The position numbers were made by a program, and so were the translations under genes. A stretch of DNA of 64,000 bases from Protopterus annectens (taxonomy: Eukaryota > Chordata > Ceratodontiformes > Protopteridae). The stretch is from contig NC_056743.1 of NCBI RefSeq assembly GCF_019279795.1, positions 626,843,914 to 626,907,913 of the forward strand, in the 5' to 3' direction. Every line of letters begins with the position of its first letter. Position 1 is the first letter of the stretch. Below are positions 20,293 through 30,928 of this stretch, one piece after another. The notes beneath the pieces were generated by a model, which saw nothing but the letters and a program-made list of their open reading frames with translations, did not search any database and was not told the origin of the DNA.

Positions 20293-20700
20293 CTTGCTGA
20301 ACTTGTCAGAAACTATAGAAAAGTCATTAAATCCAAAGTGATAATTGGAAATTGCTGCCAGTTGCACTTTAATGGTTGAACTAGTACCATTTAGAAATAA
20401 GTGAGCTAGAAAGTCCAAAATGCAATTGACAGGGGCTGAAAGGGGGGGGTCAAAATTGTGCTGTTGTGCCCACATAATGAACCCTTTCCATATATTGGAA
20501 TATATTTTTCTTGTCGAGGGTTTATGGGAAGATAAAATTATATGGCGAATGGGAGAGGAGAGCATGGGTTGTCTGGCTATTAATGAAGTGGAGAAGCTAA
20601 GCAGTCAGCTTGAGATTTGGCATATCTGGATGAGTCAGGCCTGTCGGGTAAGACAGGAGGGTCTGGAGTCAGATCTAGGTTCCACAGTGGTTGAACTGGG
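19597..20700 (-). pseudogene. E7 recombinase (right copy, N-terminal and middle)
   Basis: The frame 20565-20041 reads MLSSPIRHIILSSHKPSTRK, then FKDPTSPWDLNLMLQSLAQ and SSARRIFEIQAL with the first catalytic Arg, then RKDSDAY and a stop. The HxxR box lies further left in another frame (HCTR near 19740), where it runs into the PLE. Upstream, 20700-20570 resembles the methyltransferase-to-YR spacer seen in E12. Confidence 0.78.
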
Positions 20701-20871
20701 CAAGGCCAAAGGAAGGGAAAAGTACAGTTGTGTACACTTATCATAAATGTAGATGGTCGAGTGTATTCATTGTTGCAGTCATTACATTTGGATAATCTGC
20801 TGGCAGGTTGCACTCAGTCTGCCTGATTAATAAAGTCTTGGGTCCTGCGTCAGTTGCTGTCCCTTCTTCCA

Positions 20872-20898
20872 TGACGTCAGGTCGTCAGGGGTATAAAA
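20872..20898 (+). promoter_or_regulatory. promoter-like core in E8 3' ITR
   Basis: TGACGTCA at 20872-20879, then a short duplicated gtcagg and TATAAAA at 20892-20898, on the plus strand. This is the inverted copy of the F1 5' promoter. Confidence 0.5.
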
Positions 20899-21074
20899 CA
20901 TGCAGCCGACACCATTACATCAGTTTTTCTTGCCCCAGATGTCAGGTGCCCCCTTAATGGGGAGCAAATAAGTATACCTCAAACAAAAAGCAAATACACC
21001 AAAAAGGCTTTTAAGCATAGTAAAGGAAAGTAGAGGTATAGCCAGAAAAAATAGGGGGCTGGAGGGAGGGTAAC

Positions 21075-21180
21075 CAGGACTGCAACAGTGAATACACTCA
21101 AACGTCTACATTTATGGTAAGTGTACACAACTGTACTATGTTCTTCGTGTTTCACTGTTGCAGTCATTACAATTGGGTAG
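21075..21180. repeat. ICR of E8
   Basis: The left arm catttatggtaagtgtacac followed by aactgtact is the complement of the terminus at 20721. The right arm atgttcttcgtgtttcactg is the complement of an F1 5' terminus. The join is ACT-ATG. Confidence 0.8.
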
Positions 21181-21210
21181 ATTCCCAAAGCTATGGTTGG
21201 GAGGAGGAGT

Positions 21211-22270
21211 TTATACAGCATTAGGGCCAGCTATAAGGTCCTGCAAGACAGCAGTGTCAAAGCCAGCTCTGGATTTAGAAAAAAATTGGTAAATGATCAT
21301 GCTTGGTAAAAGTATGTACAGAGCTCCAGGTAACCAGCTTCTAGGATGTCCCTGGTAGGAACACCTCTGAGAAAGGCTGCAGAAGTAGATGCAGCCCTGG
21401 TGGAGTGAGATCTGATCCCCTGGGGGATAGGTTTTCCATTGTGCTTATAGCAAAACTGAATGCAATGGCTTATCCATTTAGAAATGGTTTGTTTTGAAAT
21501 AGCCTTTCCCTTTGCCCCTGCCTGCAGCAAATGCTACCAGCAATTGTTCAGATTTTCTTCGAGATTTAGTCCTGTCCAAGTAGAATCGAAGTTGTCTGTG
21601 CACATCCAAGGAATGCAGAATCTGTTCCCCTTTTTTCTGTAGATTGGGAAAGAAGGTTGGCAAATGAATGGACTGATTAAGAGCCACACTGGAAATCACC
21701 TTGGGCATGAAGGATGGATTGGTCCTGAGAGATACCCTGTCCGCATAAAGATGATGAAAGGCTCCACTGCCATACGGGCCTGTAATTCAGATATCCTTCT
21801 AGCTGAAGTGATTGCTAAAAGGAAGGCTGTTTTCCAAGAAAGAAATGTAAGTCTGCAGTAGCAGCTGGCTCGAAAGGAGGTAGAGCGAGTTTCTCCAAAA
21901 CAAAGTTAAGGTCCCAGGCAGGGGTAGGAGCTCTCCTGGGTGGTCTCAAGTTTTTTGCCCCTCTGAGATACTGCTTGAGCAGAGGGTGAGAGAAGAGGGG
22001 TGGGGGTTCTGTGTTATAATGAGCTGAAATAGCTGAGGCGTGGATTTTAATGGAGGAAAAAGACATGCCCTTGTGAAGCATCTCAGTTAAGTATTGCAAA
22101 ATCTGAGGTAAATTGGGCGCTGCTGTGCTCATCCCTAAAGATTGGTTCATGGCAGAGAATCTTTTCCATTTGTCAGCATAAGTTTTTGTAGTACTAGGTT
22201 TCATCACCTCAAAGATGGCATCCATCACAGGTTTGCTGAGAGACAAGGGCGAATTTAAGTGATTAGCCAG
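21211..22270 (-). pseudogene. tyrosine recombinase of E8, frameshifted
   Basis: The stop TAA is at 21211-21213. The frame 21530-21297 has ISKWISHCIQFCYKHNGKPI and HSTRAAS, the HxxR box. 21708-21478 has MPKVISSVALNQSIHLPTF. 22579-21815 carries methyltransferase-overlapping sequence and then the N-terminal domain (KTYADKWKRF, SFSSIKIHASAISAHYN, PAWDLNFVLEKL). The first arginine box at about 21780 is separated by a frameshift after FFLGKQPSF. Confidence 0.8.
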
Positions 22271-24168
22271 GCTGCAAGGTTCAATATTGGAAGCTGAGGG
22301 TGCAGAATTTGGATCTCCTGCTGAGACAGCAGGGAAGAGGGTCTGAGGCAGGTACCATGGAGATATTTGCGACGCACTGCGCAGGAGGGGGTACCAGTGT
22401 TGACACAGCCAGCCTGGAGCAATCAAAATTATCCTTGGTTTGTCCTGTCTGACTTTTAGAACTTTAGAGAGGAGAGGCAGAGGGAGAAAGGCGTAGACGG
22501 ATAGGTTTTTCCAGCTGAAGGACAGAGCATCCACTTTCCAAGCTTGTTTGTGGGGAGTCCTTGTGTAAAACATGTCCAACTGGTAGTTCTGGGGGGAGGC
22601 AAATAGATCTATGTCTGGGCTCCCTCATTCGCTTGTCAACATGTTGAAAATCCGTGGTTCCGGTTTCCACTCGTGTGGGTCCATGAGGTTTCTGCTTAGT
22701 CTGTCTGCCAGTGTATTCAATTTTCCTGACAGGAATTGAGCTTGTAGGTGCACTTGGAAGCTCAAGGCTGTGTTCCACAATGCCATGGCTAGTCTGCAGA
22801 GGGGGTAGGAATGTGTACCCCTCTGCTTGTTTATGTACCACATAACTGTGGTGTTGTCCGTCTTTACCATTAGTTGTCCTGGAAGAATGTGGTCCTTGAA
22901 GGCTGTCAGAGCATTCTGTACAGCTAACATTTCTTTTCGACTGATACTTAGGTGCATTTGATTTGGGTTCCATTTGCCCTGAATGCACTTCCCTGCCAGG
23001 TGAGCCCCCCATGCACAGTCTGATGCATCTGTAGTTAGGGTTTGGGCGGCAGGGGGTAGTGTTAATGGTAGCCCCTTGCTTTGGTGGCAGGCCTCTGACC
23101 ACCATAGGAACTCCAAGCGTAGGCAAGGTATGATAGGAATCATTGTTTCCAGGCTGTGACAATGTTGACTCCATAGACTTTTTACATACCACTGTAGTTT
23201 CCTCATATGGAGTCTTGCATATGGAATTACAAGAATGCAGGAGGCCATGAATCCCAAGGCTTGCAGTATTTGTCTTGCAGATAGCAGGGTTTTTGTGGCC
23301 ACTTGTTTGAGGTAAGTTACCAAATGAATTTGCTTTTCTGGCATGAGGAAAGCCATCTGGGCAGTTGTACTCAATCTTGCACCCAGGAATGTAATCTGTT
23401 GACAGGGTACCAGCTGTGATTTCTTTTCGTTTATGATGTACCCCAGACAAGTTAAAACTCTTTTTACAAACGCCAGATGATTTAAAAGTATTCCCTGGTT
23501 TTCTGCCTGAATTAGACAATCGTCCACATATGGATATATCTGAATATTTATTTGCCTTCAAAATGCAATAACTGGAGCCAGGCACTTTGTGAATACCCTG
23601 GGCGCGGTAGACAAGCCAAAAAGCAGTGCAGAGAACTGATAATGCAAGTAGCCTGCTTTGAAGCGTAGGTATCTTCTGCAAGATTCCCGGATTGGGATGT
23701 GCAGGTATGCTTCTTTTAAATCTAGAGTTGCCAACCAAGCGTCTTTGCCTAGCATAGGAAGTAACTGGTGAAGAGACAGCATCTTGAATTTTGAAATCTC
23801 CAGAAAGGTGTTTAGAGTAGACAGGCCCAGGACTGACACCATGATTTGTCTTTTCTGGGTACCAGAAAAAGCCTGGAATAGAAACCTTATCCCTTTCCTC
23901 TTCTGGTACCAGCTGAACAGCCCCCATGCTTAAGAGGGAAAGTACTTTGAGCCTCTGCCCCTGATTTGGGGGCAGGCCTGACCACCAGTTTGGTGTTGGC
24001 AACGTGTGGAAATGAAATCTGTATCCCTGGGACACTATTTAAAACCCATTTGTCCTGGGTTATGAGTTCCCAGTTTTTTGCATGAAGAGCAATCTTTTCC
24101 CCCAAAGGGGCGGTCAAAAGATAAGTGCTTGGGAATTTTAAAAGTAAGTCAATGAGACTGTTTACCAT
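22250..24168 (-). pseudogene. pol of E8: RT, RNase H, methyltransferase
   Basis: RT start region at 24168 (LLTAPLGEKIALHAKNWELI). The RT core in 23842-23558 has LATLDLKEAYLHIPI and SALLFGLSTAPRVFTKCLAP. The catalytic motif near 23525 reads MDDC, where sister copies have YLDD, so Leu is replaced by Met and the preceding Tyr is split off by a frame change. RNase H is in 23527-22625 (TTDASDCAWGAHLAGK, MVKTDNTTVMWYINKQ). The methyltransferase continues in 22579 onward (SWKNLSVYAF, LIAPGWLCQHWYPLL). Several frameshifts. Confidence 0.8.
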
Positions 24169-24432
24169 AGGGGGGGTGTCTTATTTCCAGATTTGGAAGT
24201 GGTGGCCCCCAACTGCTTAGTTCTGAGAGTCGCCTGGGACTGAAACCTGAGGTTTTTGCTGTGTTTGGGTTTGACTTGAGAGGATCTGGAAGGGGCTGGA
24301 CAGGACCAATTCTTAGTGGGCCAGTGCGTACTAAGTCTTGGAGATTGCACTTGTAAAAAAATATTTAACAGCTTGCATAGATTTAGCTTTATCTTCCATC
24401 TTTTTAAGAACTTCTTCAGCCTTATTGCCAAA
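24162..24432 (-). pseudogene. gag C-terminal part of E8 (left of E9)
   Basis: Minus-strand frame from the E9 junction: FGNKAEEVLKKMEDKA-type sequence, with a frame change, then VQSPRLSTHWPTKNWSCPAP and a basic tail. The first codon TTT lies directly against the E9 3' terminus. Confidence 0.78.
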
Positions 24433-24581
24433 AGTACAGTTTTGTACCTACCATAAATGTAGATGCTCGAGTGTAAACACTGCTGCAGTCATTACACTTG
24501 GGTTATCCTGCCGTCAGGCGGTCCCCGCAGTCGGCCAGTTCCAAAGTCTTGGTCCGGCGTCGGTTGCTGTTGCCTCCTCCC

Positions 24582-24610
24582 TGACGTCAGTGTGACAGGG
24601 GTATACAAGA
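24582..24610 (+). promoter_or_regulatory. promoter-like core in E9 3' ITR
   Basis: TGACGTCA at 24582-24589 and a TATA-like gtatacaag at 24601, on the plus strand. The sequence mirrors the minus-strand promoter at 29542-29569 of the same element. Confidence 0.5.
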
Positions 24611-24812
24611 TGCAGCCGTCATTTTCTTCAGTTTTTCTTGCCCCAGATGTCAGGTGCCCCCAAATAGGTAGGCAATTCAAACTGCTAGTAAAATATACAA
24701 AAGAAAAGCAAACAACCATTTTTAGTTACCAGCAAATACCCCCCATAGGTAATAAAGGGTAGATGACCTAGGTAAGTACCAGAAAGTAAGAGGGGAAGGA
24801 GGGAGGGTAACC

Positions 24813-24914
24813 TGGACTGTAGCAGTGTTTACATTCGAACATCTACATTTATGGTAGGTACAAAACTGTACTATGTTCATCGTGTTACACTGCTGCAGTC
24901 ATTAAACTTGGGTG
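24813..24914. repeat. ICR of E9
   Basis: The left arm (catctacatttatggtaggt, acaaaactgtact) is the exact complement of the E9 3' terminus over more than 30 bases. The right arm (atgttcatcgtgttacactg, cagtcattaaacttggg) is the complement of the E9 5' terminus at 29650-29689. This is the clearest copy of the ICR in the window. Confidence 0.88.
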
Positions 24915-24945
24915 GAAAACCAAAGCTGAGGTAGGGAGGCTGGAT

Positions 24946-26267
24946 CTATAAGGCATTAGGGGTGGCCATAAGGCCCTGCAGTACAGCAGTGGTGAAGTCA
25001 GCTCTGGATTTGGAGTATAAAGGCAAATGGTAATGTTTGGTGAAGGTATGCACAGAACTCCATGTTGCTGTTTCCAAAATATCCTTGGCAGGTACTCCTC
25101 TGAGGTAGGCAGTTGAAGTGGCTGTTGCCCTGGTGGAGTGAGATCCAATGCTGCTAGGTACAGGTTTCCCATGGTGGGTATAGCAGAAACCCATACAGTG
25201 TCCTATCCATTTTGAAATAGTCTGCTTTGAAATGGCTTTTCCCTGTGCTCCTGCAGCGTATGCTACCAATAATTGCTCAGATTTTCTGAAAGCTTTGGTT
25301 TTGTCCAAGTAGAAGCGTAACTGCCTGTGAATGTCCAAAGAATGTAGTAGTCTCTCCCCTTTGTTCTGTGGTTTTGGATAAAAAGTTGGCAAATGAATAG
25401 TTTGGTTTAGAGCCACACTTACCACCCTTTGGCATAAACGTAGGATTAGTTCTTAAAGACACCCTGTCCTGGTGGAAGATGAGGAAAGGTTCCACTGCCA
25501 TTAGTGCCTGTAATTCTGAAACTCTTCGTGCTGATGTTATTGCCAGTAGCAGAGCAGTTTTTCTAAGAGATGTATTTTAATTCTGCTGTGTTAGCTGGCT
25601 CAAAAGGAGGTAAAGTTAATTTTTCCAAAACAAAGTTGAGGTCCCAAGTTGGTGTAGGTGCTCTACGGGGTGGTCTTATGTTTTTAGCCCCTCAGAGGTA
25701 CTGTTTGAGCAAAGGATTCGAAAAAATTGGTGGATCCGTGTTATAATGAGCAGAGATAGCTGAGGTGTGGATCTTGATTGATGAAAAAGAGAGGCCCTTG
25801 TCCAGCATCTCAGTTAAGTATTGTAGTATCTGAGGAATGTTTGGGACAAGAGGGTCAAGGCTGTGCGCTTGGTTCCAGGCACAGAATCTCTTCCATTTAT
25901 CCGAGTATGCTTTCCTGGTGCTAGGCCTTCTGGCCTCCAGAATGACATCCATAACAGCTTTGGAGAGAGGCATTGCTTGCTGGACTAAGGAATTTTCCAT
26001 GCAGCTAGATTTAAGGTCTTTAGCTGGCTGTGAAGAATCTGATTGTTGTGCTGTGTCAGCAACTGTGGGATTTGAGGCAAAATCCAGGGTGGTTCTTGTG
26101 CCAAGTTCTTTAAGATTGGGTACCAGTGCTGGCGTGGCCAGTCTGGTGCAATCAGGATCATTTTTGGCTCCTCCTGCCTGGCTTTTAGGAGTACCTTTGG
26201 AAGGAGAGGTAAAGGAGGGAAAGTGTATACTTGTAAGTTTTTTCCAGCTGAATGAGAGGGCATCCAC
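24946..26267 (-). pseudogene. tyrosine recombinase of E9, frameshifted
   Basis: The frame 25425-24946 contains SKQTISKWIGHCMGFCYTHH, HSTRATA (HxxR) and YHLPLYSKSRADF with the probable catalytic Tyr, ending at a TAG (24946-24948). The frame 26267-25692 covers the N-terminal domain (RRPSTRKAYSDKWKRFCAWN). The first arginine box (SARRVSELQAL) near 25510-25540 lies in the broken region between 25690 and 25425. The upstream part overlaps pol. Confidence 0.83.
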
Positions 26268-27839
26268 TTTCCATGCTTGTGGATGGTAAATTTCTGTAAT
26301 TGGCAGTTATTTGGGGAAGCAATCAGATCTATGTACGGGCTCCACCATTTTTGTGTCATCATTCTGAATATTTGTGGGCTCAGTTCCCGTTCGTGTGGGT
26401 CCATAATGTTTCTGCTTAGGTCGTCTGCCAGTGTGTTTTTCTCTCCTGGCAGGAATTGTGCTTGCAGATGAACTTGGTAGTTTAGAGCCGTGTTCCACAA
26501 GGTCATGGCTTGTCTGCAGAGGGGGTAGGAGTGTGTGCCCCCTTGCTTGTTTATGTACCACATAACTGTGGTGTTGTCGGTCTTTAGTAATAATTGTCCT
26601 GAATGCAGCAGGTCTTTCAAAGCTAAAATAGCATTTTGTACAGCTAGCATCTCTTCTTGATTGATGTGGAGATGTCTTTGCTCTGTGGGCCACTCTCCCT
26701 GGATACATTTTCCTGCCATGTGTGCTCCCCAGGCGTAATCCGATGCATCTGTTGTCAGTGTCTGCCTGGCTGTGGGTTGAGTGAAAGGCTGTCCCTTGTT
26801 GAGGTGACAAGCTTGTGGCCACCATCGAAACTCCTGTTGTAGACAAGGAATTAGTGGTATAACTGTTTCCAAACTTTGACAGTGTTGAGACCATACGGTC
26901 TTTAGGTACCATTGTAGTTTCCTCATATGCAGTCTGGCATATGGAATTAGTAGTATGCAAGATGCCATGAAGCCCAAGGCTTGCAGAATTTTTCTTGCAG
27001 GGAGTTGGGTCTTTGTTGCCATTAAATGAAAATATTGAGTCAGTTGTCCTTGCTTGTCTGGCGTGAGATAAGCCATCTGGGCTGTTGTGTTCAAGCTGAC
27101 ACCCAAGAATATTATCTGTGTGAGGGCACTAGTTTTGATTTCTTTTCGTTTACTGTGTACCCCAGGCAACTTAGCTTTTTTACGTACACCAGATGCTTTA
27201 GTAGAATGTCCTTGCTCTCTGCTTGAATCAGGCAGTCGTCCAGGTATGGATAAATTTGAATTCCTTTTTGCCTGCAAAATGCAATTACTGGTGCCAGGCA
27301 CTTTGTGAAGACCCCAGGCGCAGTAGATAAACCAAAGGGCAGTGCAGAGAATTGATAGTGCATTGAACTAGCTAGAAATCGGAGATATCTTCTGCAGTTT
27401 TGTCTGATAGGGACATGCAGGTATGCCTCTTTGAGGTCCAAAGTCACGAGCCAAGCTTTCTTGCCCAGCATGGGAAGAAGCTGCTGTAGTGTCAACATTT
27501 TTCGGAACATCCAGGTAAGTGTTTAGTGAAGAAAGGTCCACAATGGGTCTCCAGGCTTTGTCCTTTCTGGGGACCAGAAAGAGTCTTGAGTAAAATCCTT
27601 GTCCTTGTTCCTGTGGTGGTACCTTTTGAATAGCTCTCATATCCAGGAGTGCTGTAATTTGTTTTTGAGCCTCTGCCCATTGATTTGGTGGCAGATTTGG
27701 CATTCCTTTTAGCCTTGGCAGTTTGTGAAAGTGGAACCTGTAAACCTTGAGATACAATGCTGAGAACCCATTTGTCTTTGGTGATGCAATGCCAGTTGTG
27801 ATAGAAAAGTGCCAGTTTTCCTCCTAAGGGGGCTGCCAA
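25985..27839 (-). pseudogene. pol of E9: RT, RNase H, methyltransferase
   Basis: Start near 27839 (MAAPLGGKLALFYHNWHCIT). Three frames cover it. RT is in 27757-27368 and 27510-27112 (LVTLDLKEAYLHVPI, SALPFGLSTAPGVFTKCLAP, YPYLDDCLIQAE). RNase H and methyltransferase are in one long frame, 27301-25985 (TTDASDYAWGAHMAGKCIQG, TDNTTVMWYINKQGGTHSYP, LPGEKNTLADDLSRN, then LIAPDWPRQHWYPIL). Frameshifts near 27500 and 27130-27300. The catalytic YLDD is intact. The C-terminal end overlaps YR. Confidence 0.85.
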
Positions 27840-27849
27840 GAGAGAGCTG

Positions 27850-29370
27850 TTTGGCAGCTGCAGTGGAAAGTCATTGAGGTGTTTTTTATAAGATTGAGGC
27901 CTGTCTTCCCCTTCTTTCTGGCCAGGTGTACTCCATTGTTGAGGCCTGTAAGGGCCTTGGTGTCTGACCTCTACCTCTTAGACCTACAGGAGGCCTCTAA
28001 GGAATGAAACCCACATTGCAAAGTGTGTTTCCCCACGTGTTCAGCTGCATGCAATAATTCCTGCATTTCTTTAAGGTTAGGAGGATCTGAATTTGGGAGC
28101 ATCTTTTGTTTCAACTGAGACATCAAAAATTGCTGATATTTTAGCATGTGAAACTGGCAATTCAAGGCTCTCATTGCTAAAGTTGCAGACGTATATACCT
28201 TCTTTCCCTATCTGTCTAATGCTCTGGAATCTCTGTCAGAGGGAACTGGGTTTTTTTGCTGATGAGGCCTTAATCCCTTTGGGTCCCTGAGAAATAGTTT
28301 CAGGGTCAGCAACAGGGCTTTTGTACAGAAATTTGTGAGAGTCAGAGACTCTAATATCTATCAGGTTTAACTGGGGCTGGGGGTAAGGAGTTAGGGTTTA
28401 AAGTGGATTCAGTGTACACATCAGCCACAATATCTAAAACTGGCGGGATAGCAAGGGGTCTGTGTTGAGGCAATAAAAGGAAGTCTCTGAGCCTTTTCTT
28501 GGATTCTGAGTAATCCTGGCCTTCCCAATGGAAATGTTCCCTCATGGTATGTAAGGTCTCCCCAAAGGAGTAATCCTCAGGCGGAGAGGCTGATGGAATT
28601 GATTCCTCAGCATCTGAATCCTCATAAGGGGGTAAAGAATATCCTAGGACCGAGGAAGAGTCTGAGGAAATGGACACCTGGTCAGAAGAGTCAGTCTGCA
28701 TCCTGTCTGGGCTTTTTATCAGGAGGGGCATGGGACCCCCTGATCAGGGTGATTAGGTCCTCGGCCATTTTTAACATTTGTTTCTTAGGCATTGAAGCCT
28801 GCCCTGGAGAGAGTTGTGTCTGTTTCTTTGCTTTAAAGGGGGCCTTAGACTTAGCAGAGGGTTTAATGGTTAACTAGGTAGGTCTGAAAACACCCTCTGT
28901 AGCTGTGGATTGCTCAGCAACTTCGGTTCCCTCTGTAGGATTAGGATCGGAAAGCTGAAAACCTAGTGCGTCCGAAGGCCCAGCCAGCTCCACGTGGGAG
29001 TCGGAGGCAGTCTGTGGTTCTGTGGAAGCGGTAGTCAGGGGCTGCGTAGGTGCCTCGCTGAAATCCGGAGAACTGGTGACCGGCCTAGAAGAGGCCTTGT
29101 AGTCAGTTTTGGGCCTCGGATGCCTGTCCTTGTCTTTTTATGCGTTGTGGTCATCGGAATTTCTGACGGCATAGTGTAATTGAATTTTCTGCCAAAATAA
29201 TGTCGGGCAAAATCAAACCGAAGTTTAATAGTGCGCTTGTTAAACCTAGCACAAAACCGACAACCAGTGACGTTGTGGTCAGGGCCTAGGCATGGAACAC
29301 AATAGGAGTGGAAATCCTTATGAGGTATTTGCTTCCCACAAGAAATACAGTTATTAACTTTTACTGACAT
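27850..29370 (-). pseudogene. gag of E9, with internal deletion
   Basis: Start ATG at 29370 (MSVKVNNCISCGKQIPHKDF, CLGPDHNVTGC, RFC). The first frame runs into 29035. The acidic block and helical block are in 28731-28351. The C-terminal frame 28174-27971 ends GFHSLEASCRSKR and a stop, where sister copies continue through DAPLQQD and VKAEEVLKKMEDKA. About 250 bases are missing there, and the sequence resumes in the basic tail. Confidence 0.8.
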
Positions 29371-29541
29371 CTGTCTGAGGCAAGAAAAAGTTTCCCCAAC
29401 GGGGTACTTAGCTTTTTTAGAAGACTTCGGTTCTGGATTCGGAATGAAAATTTCAGGAGTCGGCCGACCAGCACTTGCAAACTGCTTCTGCTTCGGGCAC
29501 CGCGCGGCAAGAAAGACTGAAGAAAATGGTGTTGGCTGCAT

Positions 29542-29569
29542 CTTATATACCCCTGTCGCACTGACGTCA
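29542..29569 (-). promoter_or_regulatory. 5' promoter-like core of E9
   Basis: On the minus strand TGACGTCA (29569-29562) lies 13 bases before TATATAAG (29549-29542), about 175 bases upstream of the gag ATG at 29370. The same arrangement recurs in E2, E3, E10 and E11. It is a plausible Pol II promoter placed inside the 5' ITR. Confidence 0.6.
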
Positions 29570-29689
29570 GGGAGGAGGCGACAGCAACCGAAGCCAGACC
29601 AAGACTTTGGACCTCTGGCTGACTGCAGGACCGCCTGATGGCAGGATAACCCAAGTGTAATGACTGCAGCAGTGAAACACGATGAACAT

Positions 29690-30461
29690 CAGGCGGTCCT
29701 GATTTAAAGGAGCATCTAACAATTTAGCTTTAACATGATCAGGCTAAGATTGCTCCTTAAGCCAAGCATGCCTTCTAAGCACAGACCCAGTAACAGCAGC
29801 CCTGCAAGAGGCCTCTAAAGAATCAAAACCGCATTGCAAAGTATGTTTTCCAACTTGTTCAGCAGAATGCATTAAATCCTGTAAATCTTTATTTTCCACA
29901 CAGTCAGGAATCAACATAATTTTCGGTTTAAGCAGTCCAGTAATATGCTGTTGATATTTTAACATGAAATTGGCAGTTTAGAGCTCTGATTGCCAAGGTT
30001 GCAGAAGTATAAACATTTTTACCCCATCTGTCCAGCGCCCTGGAGTATCTATCAGAAGGGGTAGGATTTTTAGCAGTAGAAGCCTTAATGCCCTTGGGCC
30101 CCTGAGAAATGGTCTCTGGATCTGCAAAAGGATTTTTGAAAAGAAACTTGTGGGACTCAGGAACCCTGCAGTATCAGTCAGGTTTACTAGGAGCCAGAGG
30201 CAGGGAATCAGGGGCCAAACTGGATTCCGAGAACACATCAACAATGTCTAGTACAGGAGGGTAGAAGAAGGAAATCCCCAAGCCTCTTTTTTGAATCAGA
30301 AAATTCCTGGCTTTCCCAGTGGAAATGCTCCCTTAAAGTGTGGAAAGTTTCCCCAAAAGAAAAATCCTCAAGAGGGGAAGCAGAGGGAATGGAATCCTCT
30401 GCATCAGAATCCTCATAAGTAGGTATAGACAACTCCAGGTCATTAGAAGAGTCAGAAGAAA
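29690..30461 (-). pseudogene. gag middle part of E8 (right of E9)
   Basis: Frames 29965-29744 (MLKYQQHITGLLKPKIML, HTLQCGFDSLEASCRAAVTG) and 30486-30238 (IPTYEDSDAEDSIPSASPLE, FSFGETFHTLREHFHWESQE) are parts of an F1 gag. At its left edge the codons end ...NQDRL at 29690, and the other side of E9 begins FGN. Aligned with E10 gag (QQDVLFGV), nothing is lost or duplicated across the insertion. The right edge is cut at 30461 by E10. Confidence 0.8.
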
Positions 30462-30623
30462 AGTACAGTTTTGTACCTATCATCACACTTGGGTTATCCT
30501 GCCGTCAGGTGGTCCCGCAGTCGGCCTGAGTTCCAAAGTCTTGGTCCGGCGTCGGTTGTTGTCGCTTCTTCTCTGACGTCAGTGCGCCAGGGGACGCCAT
30601 TTTCTTCAGTTTTTCTTGCCCCA

Positions 30624-30625
<2 letters not shown>

Positions 30626-30674
<49 letters not shown>

Positions 30675-30695
30675 TATATAGATATATATATATAT
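30626..30695. repeat. TA dinucleotide microsatellite in E10 3' ITR
   Basis: About 70 bases of TA repeats with two TAGATA interruptions, at the place where other F1 3' ITRs have gatgtcaggtgccccc. The ITR upstream has lost its TATA box (ccaggggacgccat directly follows the TGACGTCA at 30574-30581). Confidence 0.9.
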
Positions 30696-30793
30696 AAAAA
30701 TAAAACACCTTCAGGCACAAGCAAATACACCACAGAGGATCCTAGAGTGGTATAGATAAGTTCAGCTAGTTCAGAGGGGATGGAGGGAGGGTA

Positions 30794-30900
30794 ACCTGGA
30801 CTGCAGTAGGGTGAACACTCGAACATCTACATTTATGGTAGGTACAAAACTGTACTATGTTCATTGTGTTACCCTACTGCAGTCATCACACTTGGGTTGA
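30794..30900. repeat. ICR of E10
   Basis: The left arm catctacatttatggtaggtac ... aaactgtact complements the 3' end. The right arm atgttcattgtgttacccta, cagtcatcacacttgggtt complements the E10 5' end at 35886-35925. The shared variant 'ccctactgc' / 'gcagcaggg' agrees between right arm and terminus, so the pair evolved together. Part of the left-arm complement at 30480 is deleted. Confidence 0.85.
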
Positions 30901-30928
30901 GTTCCAAAGCTAAGGATGGGTGGTGGAG

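Larger units (their letters stand above)
16361..20720 (-). mobile_element. DIRS element E7 (family F2), 3' part, interrupted by a PLE
   Basis: The 3' terminus agttatgtactcaccataac is at 16361, with an ICR near 16690-16800. The recombinase is present as two partial copies around a PLE. The F2 terminus and recombinase are related to E12 but distinct. It is cut at 20720 by the 3' terminus of E8, between methyltransferase and recombinase. The RT, RNase H and gag of E7 are not found to the right of E8. Confidence 0.8.
24433..29689 (-). mobile_element. DIRS element E9 (F1), structurally complete, 5257 bp
   Basis: 3' terminus agtacagttttgtacctacc at 24433, 3' ITR, ICR, YR, pol, gag, leader and 5' terminus (cacgatgaacat, ending 29689). 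It is nested in E8 gag. All modules are present but gag has an internal deletion and pol is frameshifted, so this copy could not move by itself. Confidence 0.92.
20721..30461 (-). mobile_element. DIRS element E8 (F1), split by E9 and cut by E10
   Basis: 3' terminus at 20721 (agtacagttgtgtacactta), then ITR, ICR, YR, pol and gag to 24432. E9 occupies 24433-29689, and the E8 gag resumes at 29690 and runs to 30461, where the E10 3' terminus begins. The gag 5' end, leader and 5' ITR of E8 are missing. Confidence 0.87.

Noticed and set aside
24433..24912. The 400-bp unit beside each F1 3' end as an independent MITE with inverted ends
   Set aside because: It has inverted ends and recurs, but only as the 3' ITR plus ICR next to a recombinase in E6, E8, E9 and E10, so it is part of the DIRS element.
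30494..30826. Minus-strand frame with a long Tyr-Ile run
   Set aside because: Translation of the TA microsatellite inside the E10 terminal repeat.
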